Part shown: positions 59,101 to 64,000 of the stretch, one piece after another
How positions within the stretch are numbered: the stretch's first letter is position 1
How the letters are laid out: every line of letters begins with the position of its first letter
Source of the DNA: Brienomyrus brachyistius
Taxonomy: Eukaryota; Chordata; Actinopteri; Osteoglossiformes; Mormyridae
Direction of reading: 5' to 3'
NCBI RefSeq assembly: GCF_023856365.1
Contig: NC_064536.1
Span: forward strand, 41,359,276 to 41,423,275
DNA: 64,000 bases
Notes under the pieces: model-generated
Databases searched by the model: none
The model's input: the letters and a program-made list of their open reading frames with translations, nothing else
What the model was told of the DNA's origin: nothing
Program-made: the position numbers and the translations under genes

Positions 59101-62100
59101 AAACTACATCAGACACGCAAAGCACATCCGACCAATTACATACAGGAAACACCACATTGTCAGACGCCGAACTGTAAGACGCGCACATGATGGGAGATTT
59201 ACATAAGCTAATTACACACGAGGATCGGACAGGGTACACACAAGACACGGGTAAACACACGCGCAACAATAAGGAAATGTAACCAGTAACATTAACAATT
59301 ACGACACAACAAAGGCTAATCCCTTCAAAGACTAACAAGCTGTAAAAGACGGACAACTCGAGTCCCTACATCGTGACTACAACAATTTGGGCTCCTACCC
59401 ATGAAATCATTAAACAAGGACCGATTCGCAGACACGTTGTTTTGAATTAAGCGTCAAAAGAGCAAAGGAATAAACTTTCACAGCTAACACATTGAACTAA
59501 TTAGAATATAATACACTGATAACAGAACAATTACTATTAGTAGGAATAGGGATGCTGCTGTCAATCTAAAGAAATTCGGGACTTGGGAAATACAAGACAG
59601 CGGAACACAGAGTGTGACCGGGGGATTCTGATTGAATGCTTAGTTACAAACGATACCGATCTCTCTTTAGTTAGTAATTAGTAAGGCGACTAGCTGCTGC
59701 TACTAAAATGACTTTTACCGGTTAGTACAGCTTTTTTGTGAATCTCTAAGCGACCCATGTTTATATTTAGTTAATAATTGCGTGGTCAAAGCAGTGGTAA
59801 AACAAACTTACGTGTGGACTGCATGTCTGTTTTTATGTGAAAGGGCGGTGAAATGTGTTTTTTTTTTGCAAGTTTATCCTGTACTTACGTAATCCCGTTT
59901 CTCATTGGCTATCGGGGTTTTATCGTGTTATGACGGGTTCTAGAACCTCTGCATCACACGGTCCTTTGGCCACAGAGGGACAGGACGTGCAGTAGGTGGG
60001 TGGAAGTAGTTATAGTTAGGTGCCATTCCAGGACTTGCTGTCCCTGTATTTCAGTGGATTCCTCCCATATTTTTATTAATCAAAAAGGAAATACCTAATA
60101 TGAAGAATGGTAATATAAAATAAATTAAAATAATTAAAATGAGCGTGTTTTCCTAGTGTTTCATTTGTATTTCTAGTTCCTATGTTTCCTCACTTGTATT
60201 CTGTTTTGTTTTTTTGCTTTGCCTTGGTTCTGATACCGAGGCATCGCAGAAAAAGAGAGGAACACAAAGAGTCACTGGCCAGAGAGAACACGCTCTATAT
60301 TAGCCGCCAAGAAAAAAAAACTACATCAGACACGCAAAGCACATCCGACCAATTACATACAGGAAACACCACATTGTCAGACGCCGAACTGTAAGACGCG
60401 CACATGATGGGAGATTTACATAAGCTAATTACACACGAGGATCGGACAGGGTACACACAAGACACGGGTAAACACACGCGCAACAATAAGGAAATGTAAC
60501 CAGTAACATTAACAATTAGGACACAACAAAGGCTAATCCCTTCAAAGACTAACAAGCTGTAAAAGACGGACAACTCGAGTCCCTACATCGTGACTACAAC
60601 AATTTGGGCTCCTACCCATGACATCATTAAACAAGGACCGATACGAAGACACGTTGTTTTGAATTAGGCGTCAAAAGAGCAAAGGAATAAACTTTCACAG
60701 CTAACACATTGAACTAATTAGAATATAATACACTGATAACAGAACAATTACTATTAGTAGGAATAGGGATGCTGCTGTCAATCTAAAGAAATACGGGACT
60801 TGGGAAATACAAGACAGCGGAACACAGAGTGTGACCGGGGGATTCTGATTGAATGCTTAGTTACAAACGATACCGATCTCTCTTTAGTTAGTAATTAGTA
60901 AGGCGACTAGCTGCTGCTACTAAAATGACTTTTACCGGTTAGTACAGCTTTTTTGTGAATCTCTAAGCGACCCATGTTTATATTTAGTTAATAATTGCGT
61001 GGTCAAAGCAGTGGTAAAACAAACGTACGTGTGGACTGCATGTCTGTTTTTATGTGAAAGGGCGGTGAAATGTGTTTTTTTTTGCAAGTTTATCCTGTAC
61101 TTACGTAATCCCGTTTCTCATTGGCTATCGGGGTTTTATCGTGTTATGACGGGATCTAGAACCTCTGCATCACACGGTCCTTTGGCCACAGAGGGACAGG
61201 ACGTGCAGTAGGTGGGTGGAAGTAGTTATAGTTAGGTGCCATTCCAGGACTTGCTGTCCCTGTATTTCAGTGGATTCCTCCCATATTTTTATTAATCAAA
61301 AAGGAAATACCTAATATGAAGAATGGTAATATAAAATAAATTAAAATAATTAAAATGAGCGTGTTTTCCTAGTGTTTCATTTGTATTTCTAGTTCCTATG
61401 TTTCCTCACTTGTATTCTGTTTTGTTTTTTTGCTTTGCCTTGGTTCTGATACCGAGGCATCGCAGAAAAAGAGAGGAACACAAAGAGTCACTGGCCAGAG
61501 AGAACACGCTCTATATTAGCCGCCAAGAAAAAAAAACTACATCAGACACGCAAAGCACATCCGACCAATTACATACAGGAAACACCACATTGTCAGACGC
61601 CGAACTGTAAGACGCGCACATGATGGGAGATTTACATAAGCTAATTACACACGAGGATCGGACAGGGTACACACAAGACACGGGTAAACACACGCGCAAC
61701 AATAAGGAAATGTAACCAGTAACATTAACAATTACGACACAACAAAGGCTAATCCCTTCAAAGACTAACAAGCTGTAAAAGACGGACAACTCGAGTCCCT
61801 ACATCGTGACTACAACAATTTGGGCTCCTACCCATGAAATCATTAAACAAGGACCGATTCGCAGACACGTTGTTTTGAATTAAGCGTCAAAAGAGCAAAG
61901 GAATAAACTTTCACAGCTAACACATTGAACTAATTAGAATATAATACACTGATAACAGAACAATTACTATTAGTAGGAATAGGGATGCTGCTGTCAATCT
62001 AAAGAAATTCGGGACTTGGGAAATACAAGACAGCGGAACACAGAGTGTGACCGGGGGATTCTGATTGAATGCTTAGTTACAAACGATACCGATCTCTCTT

Positions 62101-64000
62101 TAGTTAGTAATTAGTAAGGCGACTAGCTGCTGCTACTAAAATGACTTTTACCGGTTAGTACAGCTTTTTTGTGAATCTCTAAGCGACCCATGTTTATATT
62201 TAGTTAATAATTGCGTGGTCAAAGCAGTGGTAAAACAAACTTACGTGTGGACTGCATGTCTGTTTTTATGTGAAAGGGCGGTGAAATGTGTTTTTTTTTT
62301 GCAAGTTTATCCTGTACTTACGTAATCCCGTTTCTCATTGGCTATCGGGGTTTTATCGTGTTATGACGGGTTCTAGAACCTCTGCATCACACGGTCCTTT
62401 GGCCACAGAGGGACAGGACGTGCAGTAGGTGGGTGGAAGTAGTTATAGTTAGGTGCCATTCCAGGACTTGCTGTCCCTGTATTTCAGTGGATTCCTCCCA
62501 TATTTTTATTAATCAAAAAGGAAATACCTAATATGAAGAATGGTAATATAAAATAAATTAAAATAATTAAAATGAGCGTGTTTTCCTAGTGTTTCATTTG
62601 TATTTCTAGTTCCTATGTTTCCTCACTTGTATTCTGTTTTGTTTTTTTGCTTTGCCTTGGTTCTGATACCGAGGCATCGCAGAAAAAGAGAGGAACACAA
62701 AGAGTCACTGGCCAGAGAGAACACGCTCTATATTAGCCGCCAAGAAAAAAAAACTACATCAGACACGCAAAGCACATCCGACCAATTACATACAGGAAAC
62801 ACCACATTGTCAGACGCCGAACTGTAAGACGCGCACATGATGGGAGATTTACATAAGCTAATTACACACGAGGATCGGACAGGGTACACACAAGACACGG
62901 GTAAACACACGCGCAACAATAAGGAAATGTAACCAGTAACATTAACAATTAGGACACAACAAAGGCTAATCCCTTCAAAGACTAACAAGCTGTAAAAGAC
63001 GGACAACTCGAGTCCCTACATCGTGACTACAACAATTTGGGCTCCTACCCATGACATCATTAAACAAGGACCGATACGAAGACACGTTGTTTTGAATTAG
63101 GCGTCAAAAGAGCAAAGGAATAAACTTTCACAGCTAACACATTGAACTAATTAGAATATAATACACTGATAACAGAACAATTACTATTAGTAGGAATAGG
63201 GATGCTGCTGTCAATCTAAAGAAATACGGGACTTGGGAAATACAAGACAGCGGAACACAGAGTGTGACCGGGGGATTCTGATTGAATGCTTAGTTACAAA
63301 CGATACCGATCTCTCTTTAGTTAGTAATTAGTAAGGCGACTAGCTGCTGCTACTAAAATGACTTTTACCGGTTAGTACAGCTTTTTTGTGAATCTCTAAG
63401 CGACCCATGTTTATATTTAGTTAATAATTGCGTGGTCAAAGCAGTGGTAAAACAAACGTACGTGTGGACTGCATGTCTGTTTTTATGTGAAAGGGCGGTG
63501 AAATGTGTTTTTTTTTGCAAGTTTATCCTGTACTTACGTAATCCCGTTTCTCATTGGCTATCGGGGTTTTATCGTGTTATGACGGGATCTAGAACCTCTG
63601 CATCACACGGTCCTTTGGCCACAGAGGGACAGGACGTGCAGTAGGTGGGTGGAAGTAGTTATAGTTAGGTGCCATTCCAGGACTTGCTGTCCCTGTATTT
63701 CAGTGGATTCCTCCCATATTTTTATTAATCAAAAAGGAAATACCTAATATGAAGAATGGTAATATAAAATAAATTAAAATAATTAAAATGAGCGTGTTTT
63801 CCTAGTGTTTCATTTGTATTTCTAGTTCCTATGTTTCCTCACTTGTATTCTGTTTTGTTTTTTTGCTTTGCCTTGGTTCTGATACCGAGGCATCGCAGAA
63901 AAAGAGAGGAACACAAAGAGTCACTGGCCAGAGAGAACACGCTCTATATTAGCCGCCAAGAAAAAAAACTACATCAGACACACAAAGCACATCCGACCAA
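36973..64000 (+). repeat. Satellite array, about 1,216-bp monomer, 22.2 copies, continues past window
   Basis: Head-to-tail monomers begin at AATCAAAAAGGAAATACC. Starts are 36973, 38190, 39407, 40622, 41836, 43052, 44269, 45485, 46700, 47915, 49133, 50349, 51564, 52780, 53997, 55214, 56430, 57645, 58861, 60078, 61294, 62511 and 63727 (partial). Lengths are 1214-1218 bp; part of the variation is T-run length (8-12). Monomers look about 98-99% identical. The first three differ most, as expected at an array edge. Each monomer has a CCAAT element (TCTCATTGGCTA), a GGTTCTAGAACC palindrome or its GGATCTAGAACC variant, and about 42 CpGs by hand count, so CpG is not depleted. I see no rRNA, tRNA, snRNA or histone gene in it. 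Its short frames (70, 92 and 70 codons) are interrupted in several monomers by homopolymer changes. Confidence 0.97.

Noticed and set aside
36973..64000. Possibility that the array is a CRISPR array, rDNA spacer or 5S/snRNA gene cluster
   Set aside because: The monomers are 1.2 kb and nearly identical throughout with no spacer-like variable units, and I found no 5S internal control region, snRNA, tRNA or rRNA sequence in the monomer.

Overview
The window looks like a ray-finned (teleost) fish genome. The evidence is its repeat content: Tc1/mariner and piggyBac transposases, the 3' ends of L2/Rex-type LINEs, teleost SINE-like repeats ending in (ATCC/GGAT)n, Ty3/gypsy relics, and fragments of CD300/pIgR-like immunoglobulin receptor genes with introns. 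There is no bacterial-style gene organisation. I could not find one complete, undamaged gene. The best candidate for a live gene is a short two-exon reading frame with a CCAAT-rich upstream region (about 7.9-9.2 kb), present again at 27.0-28.2 kb.

Layout. (1) 1-16441 and 21741-35904 are two direct copies of one segmental duplication, roughly 97-98% identical by eye. In order, each copy carries: a LINE 3' end; a dead Tc1-like transposon; a GC-rich teleost repeat block; a candidate exon pair with its promoter-like region; a minisatellite-like 'GTGGGGACC' repeat; a minus-strand LINE fragment; inverted repeats containing immune-receptor leader-like exons; and a minus-strand transmembrane/cytoplasmic receptor exon followed by a SINE. 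The copies differ by clean indels. Copy 1 has a 2.56-kb inverted-duplicated piggyBac element (4970-7529). Copy 2 keeps about 150 bp of LINE and about 200 bp around the SINE head that copy 1 lost, and it gained about 94 bp containing a perfect hairpin. (2) 16442-21740 is single-copy here. It holds two damaged Ig V-type exons (minus strand), a LINE reverse-transcriptase relic, a second LINE tail, an interspersed repeat related to the satellite, and a Ty3/gypsy gag-protease relic. (3) 35905-36972 is a bridge with a TGTCA...TGACA-ended repeat and a probable solo LTR. (4) 36973-64000 is an uninterrupted head-to-tail satellite with a monomer of about 1,216 bp: 22 full monomers plus a partial one, running off the window.

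How it fits together. This is a repeat-rich, rearranging locus rather than an operon-like system. The immune-receptor exons look like debris of a tandemly duplicating receptor family. The satellite is the dominant feature. Its monomer shares about 120 bp with the single-copy repeat at 19.85-19.96 kb, so part of it probably came from an interspersed element. Diagnostic variants recur in the same order along the array, which points to higher-order (multi-monomer) amplification and conversion. The short reading frames inside the monomer are broken by homopolymer length changes and are not supported as genes.
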